Of a stretch of DNA of 64,000 nt, positions 54,600-63,111 are shown piece by piece. Below the pieces are notes generated by a model. It saw only the letters and a program-made list of their open reading frames with translations, had not been told where the DNA came from and searched no databases. Position 1 is the first letter of the stretch, and every line of letters begins with the position of its first letter. The stretch is from Streptomyces sp. LHD-70 (GTDB lineage: Bacteria; Actinomycetota; Actinomycetes; Streptomycetales; Streptomycetaceae): assembly GCF_031157275.1 (NCBI RefSeq), contig NZ_JAVIFW010000001.1, positions 124,001 through 188,000 of the forward strand, given 5' to 3'. A program made the position numbers and the translations under genes.

Positions 54600-55616
54600 A
54601 TGCTGAGTGAACGCAGACTTGAGGTGCTGCGCGCCATCGTCCAGGACTACGTCGGCACCGAGGAGCCCGTCGGCTCCAAGGCGCTCACCGAGCGGCACAG
54701 CCTCGGCGTCTCCCCGGCCACCGTGCGCAACGACATGGCGGCCCTGGAGGAAGAGGGCTTCATCGCCCAGCCGCACACCAGCGCCGGGCGCATCCCCACC
54801 GACAAGGGGTACCGCCTCTTCGTCGACAAGCTCGCGGGCGTCAAGCCGCTCTCCGGTGCCGAGCGCCGCGCGATCCAGAACTTCCTCGACGGCGCCGTCG
54901 ACCTCGACGACGTCGTGGGCCGTACGGTCCGGCTGCTCGCGCAGCTGACCCGGCAGGTCGCCGTGGTGCAGTACCCGTCCCTGACGCGGTCCACGGTGCG
55001 CCATGTCGAGCTGCTCGCGCTCGCGCCCGCGCGGCTGATGCTGGTGGTGATCACCGACACCGGCCGGGTCGAGCAGCGGCACGTGGACTGCCCGGCACCG
55101 TTCGGCGAGACCGCGCTCGCGGATCTGCGGGCCCGGCTCAACAGCCGGGTCGCGGGGCGCCGTTTCTCCGACGTACCGCAGCTGGTGCAGGACCTGCCCG
55201 AGTCCTTCGAGACGGACGACCGCGGCACCGTCTCGACCGTTCTCGCGACCCTCCTCGAAACCCTCGTCGAGGAGACCGAGGAGCGGCTGATGATCGGCGG
55301 CACCGCCAATCTCACCCGCTTCGGGCACGATTTCCCGCTCGTGATCCGGCCGGTGCTCGAAGCCCTTGAGGAGCAGGTCGTGCTCCTCAAGCTGCTCGGC
55401 GAGGCCGAGGATTCGGGCATGACCGTACGCATCGGGCACGAGAACGCCCACGAGGGCCTCAACTCCACGTCCGTCGTCTCGGTCGGCTACGGTTCGGGCG
55501 GCGAAGCAGTCGCCAAGCTCGGCGTGGTCGGACCGACCCGCATGGACTACCCCGGAACGATGGGAGCAGTACGCGCAGTGGCACGTTACGTCGGACAGAT
55601 CCTGGCGGAGTCGTAA
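54600..55616 (+). CDS. hrcA: Heat-inducible transcriptional repressor HrcA
   Basis: Represses class I heat-shock genes by binding CIRCE and needs GroEL to stay active. The 338-residue protein begins [20 protein letters not shown] with a winged helix ([40 protein letters not shown]). The rest is the GAF-like dimerisation region ending [20 protein letters not shown] 54600 sits behind GGGAGGTGTGTGCGC. It lies directly behind a CIRCE element, so it regulates itself. dnaJ2 follows with no gap. Confidence 0.97.
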   Translation: MLSERRLEVLRAIVQDYVGTEEPVGSKALTERHSLGVSPATVRNDMAALEEEGFIAQPHTSAGRIPTDKGYRLFVDKLAGVKPLSGAERRAIQNFLDGAVDLDDVVGRTVRLLAQLTRQVAVVQYPSLTRSTVRHVELLALAPARLMLVVITDTGRVEQRHVDCPAPFGETALADLRARLNSRVAGRRFSDVPQLVQDLPESFETDDRGTVSTVLATLLETLVEETEERLMIGGTANLTRFGHDFPLVIRPVLEALEEQVVLLKLLGEAEDSGMTVRIGHENAHEGLNSTSVVSVGYGSGGEAVAKLGVVGPTRMDYPGTMGAVRAVARYVGQILAES

Positions 55617-56753
55617 GTGGCCACGGACTACTACGCCACTCTTGGCGTGCGCCGCGACGCTTCCCAGGACGAGATCAAGAAGGCCTTCCGGAGGCTCGCC
55701 CGCGAGCTGCACCCGGACGTCAATCCCGATCCGAAGACGCAAGAGCGCTTCAAGGAGATCAACGCCGCCTACGAGGTGTTGTCGGACCCGCAGAAGAAGC
55801 AGGTCTACGACCTCGGCGGTGACCCCCTGTCGCAGAGCGGCGGCGGAGGCGCCGGCGGCTTCGGCCAGGGCGGGTTCGGGAACTTCTCGGACATCATGGA
55901 CGCGTTCTTCGGTACGGCGTCCCAGCGCGGCCCGCGCTCGCGCACCCGGCGCGGCCAGGACGCGATGATCCGGCTCGAGATCGAGCTGGACGAGGCGGCC
56001 TTCGGCACGACGAAGGACATCCAGGTCGACACGGCCGTCGTCTGTACGACGTGCTCAGGCGAGGGCGCCGCTCCCGGCACCTCGGCGCAGACCTGTGACA
56101 TGTGCCGCGGCCGCGGTGAGGTCTCGCAGGTCACCCGGTCCTTCCTGGGCCAGGTCATGACCTCGCGCCCCTGCCCGCAGTGCCAGGGCTTCGGCACCGT
56201 CGTCCCGACCCCGTGCCCCGAGTGCGCGGGCGACGGCCGGATCCGCTCCCGTCGCACCCTCACGGTCAAGATTCCGGCCGGTGTGGACAACGGCACGCGG
56301 ATCCAGCTCGCAGGCGAGGGCGAGGTCGGCCCCGGCGGCGGCCCCGCCGGTGACCTCTACGTCGAGATCCACGAACTCCCGCACCCGGTCTTCCAGCGCC
56401 GCGGCGACGACCTGCACTGCACGGTCACCATCCCGATGACGGCGGCGGCCCTCGGCACGAAGGTGCCGCTGGAGACGCTCGACGGCATGGAGGAGATCGA
56501 CATCCGGCCGGGCACGCAGTCCGGCCAGTCGGTCCCGCTGCACGGCCGCGGCATCACGCACCTGCGCGGCGGCGGCCGAGGCGACCTCATCGTGCACGTC
56601 GAGGTCACCACGCCGACCAAGCTGGACCCGGAGCAGGAGCGGATCCTGCGCGAGCTCGCCAAGGCCCGCGGCGAGGAACGGCCCACGGGCCAGTTCCAGC
56701 CGGGGCAGCAGGGGCTGTTCCATCGGTTGAAGGACGCGTTCAACGGGCGGTGA
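55617..56753 (+). CDS. dnaJ2: Chaperone DnaJ (second homologue)
   Basis: Co-chaperone of DnaK. The 378-residue protein has the J domain with HPD at residues 32-34 (RELHPDVNPD), a Gly/Phe-rich stretch (about 72-100), four zinc motifs CTTCSGEG, CDMCRGRG, CPQCQGFG and CPECAGDG (about 143-215), and the C-terminal substrate domains. It starts at GTG 55617 with no base between it and the hrcA stop, so the two are coupled and both are under CIRCE control. Its last 56 bases recur just downstream. Confidence 0.96.
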   Translation: MATDYYATLGVRRDASQDEIKKAFRRLARELHPDVNPDPKTQERFKEINAAYEVLSDPQKKQVYDLGGDPLSQSGGGGAGGFGQGGFGNFSDIMDAFFGTASQRGPRSRTRRGQDAMIRLEIELDEAAFGTTKDIQVDTAVVCTTCSGEGAAPGTSAQTCDMCRGRGEVSQVTRSFLGQVMTSRPCPQCQGFGTVVPTPCPECAGDGRIRSRRTLTVKIPAGVDNGTRIQLAGEGEVGPGGGPAGDLYVEIHELPHPVFQRRGDDLHCTVTIPMTAAALGTKVPLETLDGMEEIDIRPGTQSGQSVPLHGRGITHLRGGGRGDLIVHVEVTTPTKLDPEQERILRELAKARGEERPTGQFQPGQQGLFHRLKDAFNGR

Positions 56754-56863
56754 CGGCTGGGCCGGGGGTCCGGGGGTTGTCCCCCGGGCAGGCACAGTCA
56801 GCCGGGGCAGCAGGGGCTGTTCCATCGGTTGAAGGATGCGTTCAACGGGCGGTGACGGCTGGG
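56697..56863. repeat. Direct duplication of the dnaJ2 3' end
   Basis: Bases 56697-56761, which include the last 18 codons and stop of dnaJ2, recur at 56799-56863 with a single C-to-T change. The offset is 102 bases. The spacer holds a hairpin (CCGGGGG-ttgt-CCCCCGG, 56770-56787). Confidence 0.92.
56770..56787 (+). terminator. Hairpin after dnaJ2
   Basis: A perfect seven-bp stem CCGGGGG/CCCCCGG with loop ttgt lies 17 bases after the dnaJ2 stop, between the two copies of the duplication. Confidence 0.55.
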
Positions 56864-56911
56864 GCCGGGCCTGAATTCTGCGGGGTGCGGTGGACGTGAA
56901 AGCATGCGCTC

Positions 56912-57985
56912 ATGTCCACCGCACTGACCGATCTCAGCCCGTACCCGATCGTGCAGGCCCCCATGGCCGGTGGCGCATCCTGCCCTCCTCTCGCCGCGGC
57001 CGTCTCCGAAGCCGGCGGCCTCGGATTCCTGGCCGCCGGGTACAAGACCGCCGACGGCATGTACCAGGAGATCCAGCAGCTGCGCGGGCTCACCGACCGG
57101 CCCTTCGGCGTCAACCTGTTCATGCCGCAGCCCGACTACGCCGACCCGAGCGCGATCGCCGTCTACGCCCACCAGCTCACCGGCGAGTCCGCCTGGTACG
57201 ACGCCCCGCTCGGCGACCCGGACTCCGGGCGTGACGACGGCTACGAGGCCAAGCTGGCCATCCTCTTCGACGACCCCGTACCCCTCGTCTCCTTCACCTT
57301 CGGCTGCCCCACGCGGGACGTGCTCGAGGCCTTCGCGCGGGTCGGCACCACCACCGTCGTCACCGTCACCAGCGCCGAAGAGGCCCAGGCCGCGCAGTGG
57401 GCCGGCGCCGACGCGGTGTGCGTGCAGGGCGTCGAGGCCGGCGGCCACCAGGGCACGCACCGCGACGACCCCGAGCGCGACGGCAGCGGCGTCGGCCTGC
57501 TCGCGCTGATCGCCCAGGTGCGCGAGACCGTGCAGCTGCCGATCGTCGCGGCCGGCGGCCTGATGCGCGGCAGCCAGATCGCGGCCGTGCTCGCGGCCGG
57601 GGCGGAGGCGGCGCAGTTCGGCACCGCGTTCCTGGTCTGCCCCGAGTCGGGCGCGAACCCCCTGCACAAGCAGGCCATGACGAACCCCTTGTTCGTACGC
57701 ACGGAACTCACCCGCGCGTTCTCCGGTCGCCCGGCGCGTGGCCTCGTCAACCGCTTCCTGCGCGAGCACGGGCCGTACGCGCCCGCCGCGTACCCGCAGA
57801 TCCACTACCTCACCGGCGGCATCCGCAAGGCCGCGGCCAAGGCCGGGGACGCGCAGGCCATGAGCCTGTGGGCGGGCCAGGGCCACCGGCTGAGCCGGGA
57901 GCTGCCGGCCGGACAGCTGGTCGAGGTGCTCGCCGCCGAGCTGGACGCGGCGCGGGCGGCACTCACGCAGCGGGGCGCGCGATGA
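56912..57985 (+). CDS. Nitronate monooxygenase family protein
   Basis: FMN-dependent oxidoreductase of the 2-nitropropane dioxygenase/nitronate monooxygenase family (357 residues). Visible are the N-terminal PYPIVQAPMAGGASCPPLAA, GGLGFLAAGYKTADGM, VQGVEAGGHQGTHRDD and PIVAAGGLMRGSQIAAVLAA, which fit the FMN-binding barrel. The physiological substrate is unknown, and detoxification of nitronates is one option. Its stop overlaps the rsmE start (ATGA), so the pair is coupled. Confidence 0.92.
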   Translation: MSTALTDLSPYPIVQAPMAGGASCPPLAAAVSEAGGLGFLAAGYKTADGMYQEIQQLRGLTDRPFGVNLFMPQPDYADPSAIAVYAHQLTGESAWYDAPLGDPDSGRDDGYEAKLAILFDDPVPLVSFTFGCPTRDVLEAFARVGTTTVVTVTSAEEAQAAQWAGADAVCVQGVEAGGHQGTHRDDPERDGSGVGLLALIAQVRETVQLPIVAAGGLMRGSQIAAVLAAGAEAAQFGTAFLVCPESGANPLHKQAMTNPLFVRTELTRAFSGRPARGLVNRFLREHGPYAPAAYPQIHYLTGGIRKAAAKAGDAQAMSLWAGQGHRLSRELPAGQLVEVLAAELDAARAALTQRGAR

Positions 57986-58719
57986 CCGCGCCGGTCTTCG
58001 TGGTGGACGAAGTCCCCTCCGGCGGCGGCGAGTTCGTACTCGACGGGCCCGAGGGGCGGCACGCCGTGTCGGTACGGCGGCTGCGCGCGGGGGAGCGGGT
58101 GGTCCTCACGGACGGGCTCGGCCGCGGCGCCTCCGGTGTTGTGCTCGCCGCGGAGGGCAAGGACCGGCTCACGGTCGAGCTGACCGGGTCGCTGGTGGAC
58201 CCCGAGCCCGCGCCCCGCATCACCGTCGTACAGGCTCTGCCCAAGGGTGACCGGGGTGAGTTGGCCGTGGAGACCATGACGGAGACCGGCGTCGACGCGA
58301 TCGTGCCGTGGGCGGCGTCGCGGTGCATCACGCAGTGGCGCGGGGAGCGGGGGGTCAAGTCCCTTGCCAAGTGGCGGGCGACGGCCCGTGAGGCGGGCAA
58401 GCAGGCCCGCCGGATGCGGTTCCCCGAGGTCGCCGACCTCGCCTCGACGAAGGACGTCGCGGGGCTGCTCGCCGGGGCGGCGTTCGCGGCGGTTCTGCAC
58501 GAGGAGGGCAGCACGCCGCTGGCCTCGGCGCCTCTGCCCGCGACGGGCGACGTGGTCCTGGTCGTCGGGCCCGAAGGCGGCGTCTCCCCCGAGGAGTTGG
58601 ACGCCTTCGCCGCGTCCGGCGCGCAGCCGTACCGTCTGGGGCCGTCGGTCCTGCGGACTTCCACGGCGGGGACTGCTGCGGGGGCGTTGTTGTTGGGGCG
58701 GAGCGGGCGTTGGGGCTAG
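57982..58719 (+). CDS. rsmE: 16S rRNA m3U1498 methyltransferase RsmE
   Basis: SPOUT-fold methyltransferase that modifies U1498 of 16S rRNA. ATG 57982 overlaps the upstream stop by four bases. The 245-residue product has a PUA-like N-terminus (FVLDGPEGRHAVSVRRLRAG) and the knot region with ITVVQALPKGDRGELAVETM, VVLVVGPEGGVSPEELDAF and LGPSVLRTSTAGTAAGALLL, which carries the AdoMet-binding loops. Firm assignment. Confidence 0.95.
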   Translation: MTAPVFVVDEVPSGGGEFVLDGPEGRHAVSVRRLRAGERVVLTDGLGRGASGVVLAAEGKDRLTVELTGSLVDPEPAPRITVVQALPKGDRGELAVETMTETGVDAIVPWAASRCITQWRGERGVKSLAKWRATAREAGKQARRMRFPEVADLASTKDVAGLLAGAAFAAVLHEEGSTPLASAPLPATGDVVLVVGPEGGVSPEELDAFAASGAQPYRLGPSVLRTSTAGTAAGALLLGRSGRWG

Positions 58720-58727
58720 GGCTTGCC

Positions 58728-58857
58728 TTTTCCCCTACCCGCCCCTTCCCGGAAGTCCTGCGGACAGCTTCGGGGCTCCGCCCCGGACCCCGCTCCTCAA
58801 ACGCCGGAGGGGCTGAAAATTCAGCCCCTCCGGCGTTTGAGGAGCGGGGAGGGGAAA
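58728..58857. repeat. Palindromic repeat element B
   Basis: A perfect 30-bp inverted repeat (58788-58817 with 58820-58849, two-base loop) shares the core CTCCTCAAACGCCGGAGG with element A. The left flank CCCCTACCCGCCCCT (58732-58746) and agtcctgcggacag match the right flank of element A in inverted orientation, and the right flank is shortened. It lies between convergent rsmE and the gene ending at 58860. Confidence 0.9.
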
Positions 58858-58859
58858 AC

Positions 58860-59213
58860 TCAGCCCGCGCCCCGGAACGCCGCGTCGAACAGAACCCAGC
58901 CGTCCCGCTCGCCCACCCCCGGAAGCCACCCGGCCGCCCGTGCCGCATTCACCAACTGCCGTACGGCTCCCGGCTCCCGCAGGTTCAGAGCCTTGCTGTC
59001 GCTCTTCGCGACGCAGCCCGTGGCCATCAGGGCCTCGGACACGTACCGGCCCTCGCCCTCGCGGAACACCAGGCGCAACGGGACCTTCGAGCCCTCCGCG
59101 TACAGGCTGAGGACCTCCTCGCACGGGCCCGTGCGGGCGTGGCGGTGGCGGACCGACCAGAGGTGGACCGCGTCCTCCGTGGCCAGGCGGCGCAGGCGGT
59201 GGTTGTTCGGCAT
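58860..59213 (-). CDS. Conserved hypothetical protein (117 aa)
   Basis: Starts at ATG 59213 (MPNNHRLRRLATEDAVHLWS); an in-frame ATG at 59234 is seven codons up. Contains SVRHRHARTGPCEEVLSLYA, VPLRLVFREGEGRYVSEALM, ATGCVAKSDSKALNLREPG, VNAARAAGWLPGVGERDG and the end VLFDAAFRGAG. No signal peptide, membrane segment or known domain; a small alpha/beta protein is likely. It is divergent from the tricorn-type protease gene, and its stop abuts palindrome B. Confidence 0.75.
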   Translation of the reverse strand: MPNNHRLRRLATEDAVHLWSVRHRHARTGPCEEVLSLYAEGSKVPLRLVFREGEGRYVSEALMATGCVAKSDSKALNLREPGAVRQLVNAARAAGWLPGVGERDGWVLFDAAFRGAG

Positions 59214-59320
59214 CGGGTCACCGTAGGCCGACAAGCAGCCGTCCCGCAGGGGTTAATCGGTCACGACCGCGGCCTCCGGCCAAGTGATCCAAACTCCCCA
59301 CGGCCGGTACGTGACCTGCA

Positions 59321-59335
59321 TAGGCTGACCGAGTG
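59321..59335 (+). promoter_or_regulatory. Leaderless -10 element of the tricorn-type protease gene
   Basis: TAGGCT (59321-59326), six bases, then GTG 59333. The rest of the 98-base divergent gap shows no other motif. Confidence 0.5.
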
Positions 59336-62300
59336 ACGCAGCCTGCCTACCTCCGGTTCCCGCATATTCAGGGCGACTTGGTCGCCTTCATCGCTGAGGA
59401 CGACGTCTGGGTCGCGCCGCTCGACGGCGGTCGCGCTTGGCGTGTCAGCGCGGACAACATGCCGGTCGACCATCCGCGTATCTCGCCCGACGGCACCCGG
59501 GTCGCCTGGACCTCCACCCGGGACGGCGCCCCCGAGGTGCACGTCGCGCCGGTCGACGGCGGGCCCGCCAAGCGGCTTACGTACTGGGGGAGTTGGAAGA
59601 CCTCCGTGCGTGGCTGGACCCCGGACGGACACGTCCTCGCCGTCACCGCCGAGGGCCAGGCCTCGCTGCGCCGCAGCTGGGCGCGGGCCGTGCCGCTCGA
59701 CGGCGGGCCCGCGCGCACGCTGCCGCACGGGCCGGTCGGTGACCTCGCCTTCGGTCCCGGCGGCGAAGTGCTGCTGCAGAGCGTGACGATGGGCCGCGAG
59801 GCCGCGTACTGGAAGCGGTACCGGGGCGGCACGGCGGGGAAGTTGTGGATCGACCGGGCGGGAGAGGGCCAGTTCGTCCGCGTACTCGACGAGCTCGACG
59901 GGAACGTCGAGTATCCGCTGTGGGTCGGGGAGCGGATCGGGTTCCTGTCCGATCACGAAGGGGTCGGGGCCGTCTACTCCGCCCTGCCCGACGGCAGCGA
60001 TCTGCGCCGGCACACTCCGCTGGACGGCTTCTACGCGCGGCACGCCGCCACCGACGGGCACCGCGTCGTCTACTCCGCGGCCGGTGAACTCTGGCTCCTC
60101 GACAGTCTCGACGACCGCACGGCCGCCGCACCCCGCCGCCTCGACATCAGCCTCGGCGGGCAGCGCACCGACCTGCAGCCGCACCCCGTCCGCCCCGAGC
60201 GCCACCTCGGCTCCGCCGCCCCCGACCACACCGGCCGCGGCAGCGCCGTCTCCGTGCGCGGCGCCGTGCACTGGGTGACCCACCGCGACGGCCCCGCCCG
60301 CACCCTCACCGCCGAACCGGGCGTACGCGCACGCCTGCCCCGCACCTTCCGGGTGGAGGGCGAGGAGCATGTGGTCTGGGTGACGGACGCCGAGGGAGAC
60401 GACGCCCTTGAGTTCTCGCCCGCCACCGGCGTCGCACCCGGCGGGTCCGTACGGCGGGTCGCCGCAGGGCAGTTGGGCCGGGTGCTCTCGCTCGCCATGG
60501 CGCCCGACGGCAGCCGCGCCGCCGTCGCCTCGCACGACGGACGGATCCTGCTCGTGGAGCGCGCCTCCGGGGAGGTCAGGGAGGTCGACCGCAGCGAGCA
60601 CGGCGAGGCGTCCGGGCTCGTCTTCTCGCCCGACTCCGGCTGGCTCGCCTGGTCCCACGCCGGGCCCTCCCCGCTGCGCCAGCTCAAGCTGGCCAACACC
60701 GCCGACCTCACCGTCTCCGACGCGACCCCGCTGCGCTTCTGCGACTACGCGCCCGCGTTCACCCTCGACGGACGGCATCTCGCGTTCCTCTCCGAGCGCT
60801 CCTTCGACCCGGTCTACGACGTGCACGTCTTCGACCTGGCCTTCGTCGGCGCCTGCCGCCCGCACCTCATCACCCTCTCCGCGACGACGCCCTCGCCGTT
60901 CGGTCCGCAGCGGCACGGCCGGCCCTTCGAGAGCGCCGAGAAGTCCGGCGAGGTGCAGGGCGGCGACGACGCGCCCACCACGCGTATCGACCTCGACGGG
61001 CTCGCCGACCGGATCGTGCCCTTCCCCGTGGAGGCCGCCCGCTATTCCACGCTGCGCGCCGCCAAGGACGGCCTGCTCTGGCTGCGCCACCCGGTCCGCG
61101 GCGCGCTCGGCGCCAACCGCGCCGGGCTCGACGACCTGGGCCCGCAGACCGCGCTCGAACGGTACGACCTGGCCCAGCGCCGGATCGAGGAACTCCACCC
61201 CGACGCCGACCACTTCAGCGTCAGCGGCGACGGCAAGCGCGTCCTGCTGCGCAGCGGCGACCAGCTGAAGGTCGTCCCCAGCGACCGCCGCGCCCCCGCC
61301 GACGACGACGGCGACAGCCACATCACCGTCGACCTGTCCCGGATCCGCCAGAGCGTCGACCCCGTCGCCGAGTGGCGGCAGATGTTCGACGAGACCGGCC
61401 GCCTCATGCGCGACCACTTCTGGCGCGCGGACATGGGCGGCGTCGACTGGGAGGCCGTCCGCGCGCGCTACCGCCCCGTCGTCGACCGCCTCGCCACCCA
61501 CGACGACCTCGTCGACCTGCTCTACGAACTCCACGGCGAGCTCGGCACCTCGCACGCCTACGTCAGCGGACCCGGCGGGTACGGCGGCTCCGACACCCGG
61601 CAGGGACTGCTCGGGGCGGACATCTCCCGGCACGAGGACGGCAGTTGGCGCGTCGACCGCGTCCTCGCCTCCGAGACGTCCGACCCGCACGCCCGCTCTC
61701 CGCTCGCCGCACCCGGCGTCGCGGTGCGCCCGGGGGACGCGCTGCTCGCCGTCGACGGGCGGCCCGTCGACCCCGTCACCGGTCCGGGTCCGCTGCTCGT
61801 GGGCGCCGCGGGCCGGCCCGTCGAGCTGACCATCTCCCCGTCCGGCGGCGGCGATCCGCGGCACGCGGTGGTCGTGCCGATCGACGACGAGGAGCCGCTG
61901 CGGTATCACGCGTGGGTCGCGGACCGGCGGGCGTACGTGCACGAGCAGTCGCAGGGGCGGCTCGGCTATCTGCACGTACCCGACATGCAGGCGCCCGGCT
62001 GGGCCCAGATCCACCGCGACCTGCGGGTGGAGGTGGCCAAGGAGGGGCTGATCGTCGACGTACGCGAGAACCGCGGCGGGCACACCTCGCAGCTCGTCGT
62101 GGAGAAGCTGGCCCGCCGCATCGTCGGCTGGGACCTGCCGCGCGGGCAGGCGGCCTCCAGCTACCCCCTTGACGCGCCGCGCGGGCCCGTCGTCGCCGTC
62201 GCCAACGAGTTCTCCGGCTCCGACGGGGACATCGTCAACGCCGCGATCAAGGCCCTCGGCATCGGACCTGTGGTGGGTACGCGGACCTGGGGCGGCGTCG

Positions 62301-62548
62301 TCGGCATCGACAGCCGCTACCGCCTGGTCGACGGGACGCTTGTCACGCAGCCCAAGTACGCGATCTGGCTGGAGGGTTACGGGTGGTCGGTGGAGAACCA
62401 CGGCGTCGACCCGGACGTCGAGGTCGTCACGGCACCCCAGGACTACGCGTCCGGGCGCGACCCTCAGCTGGACGAGGCGGTGCGGATGGCGCTGGCCGCG
62501 CTGTCGGAGAACCCGGCGAAGCGGCCCCCGGAACTGCCGCCCCTGTAA
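59333..62548 (+). CDS. Tricorn-type S41 serine protease
   Basis: A large cytosolic protease (1071 residues) that probably trims peptides released by the proteasome. The N-terminal half is beta-propeller (repeats such as VDHPRISPDGTRVAWTSTRD and YAPAFTLDGRHLAFLSERSF). The C-terminal half has a PDZ domain (about 770-850) and the catalytic core. By motif, S740-H741 in GTSHAYVSG, S963 in NEFSGSDGDI and E1021 in SVENHGVDPD correspond to the active-site residues of archaeal tricorn protease. GTG 59333 lies six bases after a -10 hexamer, with no ribosome binding site. It stands alone. Confidence 0.92.
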   Translation: MTQPAYLRFPHIQGDLVAFIAEDDVWVAPLDGGRAWRVSADNMPVDHPRISPDGTRVAWTSTRDGAPEVHVAPVDGGPAKRLTYWGSWKTSVRGWTPDGHVLAVTAEGQASLRRSWARAVPLDGGPARTLPHGPVGDLAFGPGGEVLLQSVTMGREAAYWKRYRGGTAGKLWIDRAGEGQFVRVLDELDGNVEYPLWVGERIGFLSDHEGVGAVYSALPDGSDLRRHTPLDGFYARHAATDGHRVVYSAAGELWLLDSLDDRTAAAPRRLDISLGGQRTDLQPHPVRPERHLGSAAPDHTGRGSAVSVRGAVHWVTHRDGPARTLTAEPGVRARLPRTFRVEGEEHVVWVTDAEGDDALEFSPATGVAPGGSVRRVAAGQLGRVLSLAMAPDGSRAAVASHDGRILLVERASGEVREVDRSEHGEASGLVFSPDSGWLAWSHAGPSPLRQLKLANTADLTVSDATPLRFCDYAPAFTLDGRHLAFLSERSFDPVYDVHVFDLAFVGACRPHLITLSATTPSPFGPQRHGRPFESAEKSGEVQGGDDAPTTRIDLDGLADRIVPFPVEAARYSTLRAAKDGLLWLRHPVRGALGANRAGLDDLGPQTALERYDLAQRRIEELHPDADHFSVSGDGKRVLLRSGDQLKVVPSDRRAPADDDGDSHITVDLSRIRQSVDPVAEWRQMFDETGRLMRDHFWRADMGGVDWEAVRARYRPVVDRLATHDDLVDLLYELHGELGTSHAYVSGPGGYGGSDTRQGLLGADISRHEDGSWRVDRVLASETSDPHARSPLAAPGVAVRPGDALLAVDGRPVDPVTGPGPLLVGAAGRPVELTISPSGGGDPRHAVVVPIDDEEPLRYHAWVADRRAYVHEQSQGRLGYLHVPDMQAPGWAQIHRDLRVEVAKEGLIVDVRENRGGHTSQLVVEKLARRIVGWDLPRGQAASSYPLDAPRGPVVAVANEFSGSDGDIVNAAIKALGIGPVVGTRTWGGVVGIDSRYRLVDGTLVTQPKYAIWLEGYGWSVENHGVDPDVEVVTAPQDYASGRDPQLDEAVRMALAALSENPAKRPPELPPL

Positions 62549-62640
62549 CCCCCGGGGGCTCCGCCCCCGGACCCCCATCCCGGGGCGGAGCCCCGAAGCG
62601 CCGCAGGCCTCGGGAAGGGGCGGGGTGGGGAAAAGATCGC
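62549..62640. repeat. GC-rich palindromic element C
   Basis: CCGGGGG/CCCCCGG around ctccg (about 62551-62570), then CGGGGC-ggag-CCCCG and gggaaggggcgggg. The arms resemble the outer parts of elements A and B, but the CTCAAACGCC core is absent. It lies after the protease stop and may also act as a terminator. Confidence 0.65.
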
Positions 62641-62692
62641 CGGATACGATGCGCACGTACATGACCGAACGCGCACCGAGGAGGCCGACCCC

Positions 62693-63046
62693 ATGGCCGG
62701 TGAGGCAAACGCCGACTGCCTGTTCTGCAAGATCATCGCAGGCGAGGTGCCCGCAACCGTCGTACGCGAGACCGACACCACGTACGCCTTCCGCGACATC
62801 AACCCCCAGGCACCCACCCACGTCCTGGTCATCCCCAAGGTCCACTACCCGGACGCCGCCACCCTCGCAGCCGCCGAACCGCAGATCACCGCCGACCTGC
62901 TGCGCGAGGCCGGAGAGGTCGCCGCGGAGGAGAAGCTGGAGAGCTACCGGCTGGTGTTCAACACCGGCAGCGGCGCCGGCCAGACCGTGTTCCACGCGCA
63001 CGCCCACCTCCTCGGCGGCCGCGGCATGCAGTGGCCCCCCGGATAG
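62693..63046 (+). CDS. HIT family (histidine triad) nucleotide-binding protein
   Basis: Small nucleotide hydrolase/transferase of the HIT superfamily, probably HinT-like. The 117-residue product starts MAGEANADCLFCKIIAGEVP, with the triad H101-A-H103-A-H105-LLGG near the C-terminus and VLVIPKVHYPDAATLA in the middle. CLFCKI is typical of the zinc-binding subgroup, though the rest of the site is not evident. ATG 62693 lies behind GAGGAGGCCGACCCC. Confidence 0.93.
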   Translation: MAGEANADCLFCKIIAGEVPATVVRETDTTYAFRDINPQAPTHVLVIPKVHYPDAATLAAAEPQITADLLREAGEVAAEEKLESYRLVFNTGSGAGQTVFHAHAHLLGGRGMQWPPG

Positions 63047-63111
63047 CCGGAAGCCGGACAGCCGGAAGCCGGGCAGCCGGAAAGACCAGACCCAAGAACC
63101 GGTAACTCACC

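Noticed and set aside
59261-63007. A 1,248-codon open frame on the minus strand opposite the protease and HIT genes
   Set aside because: Composition-driven antisense frame in GC-rich DNA. It is low-complexity in translation and overlaps two well-supported genes on the plus strand.
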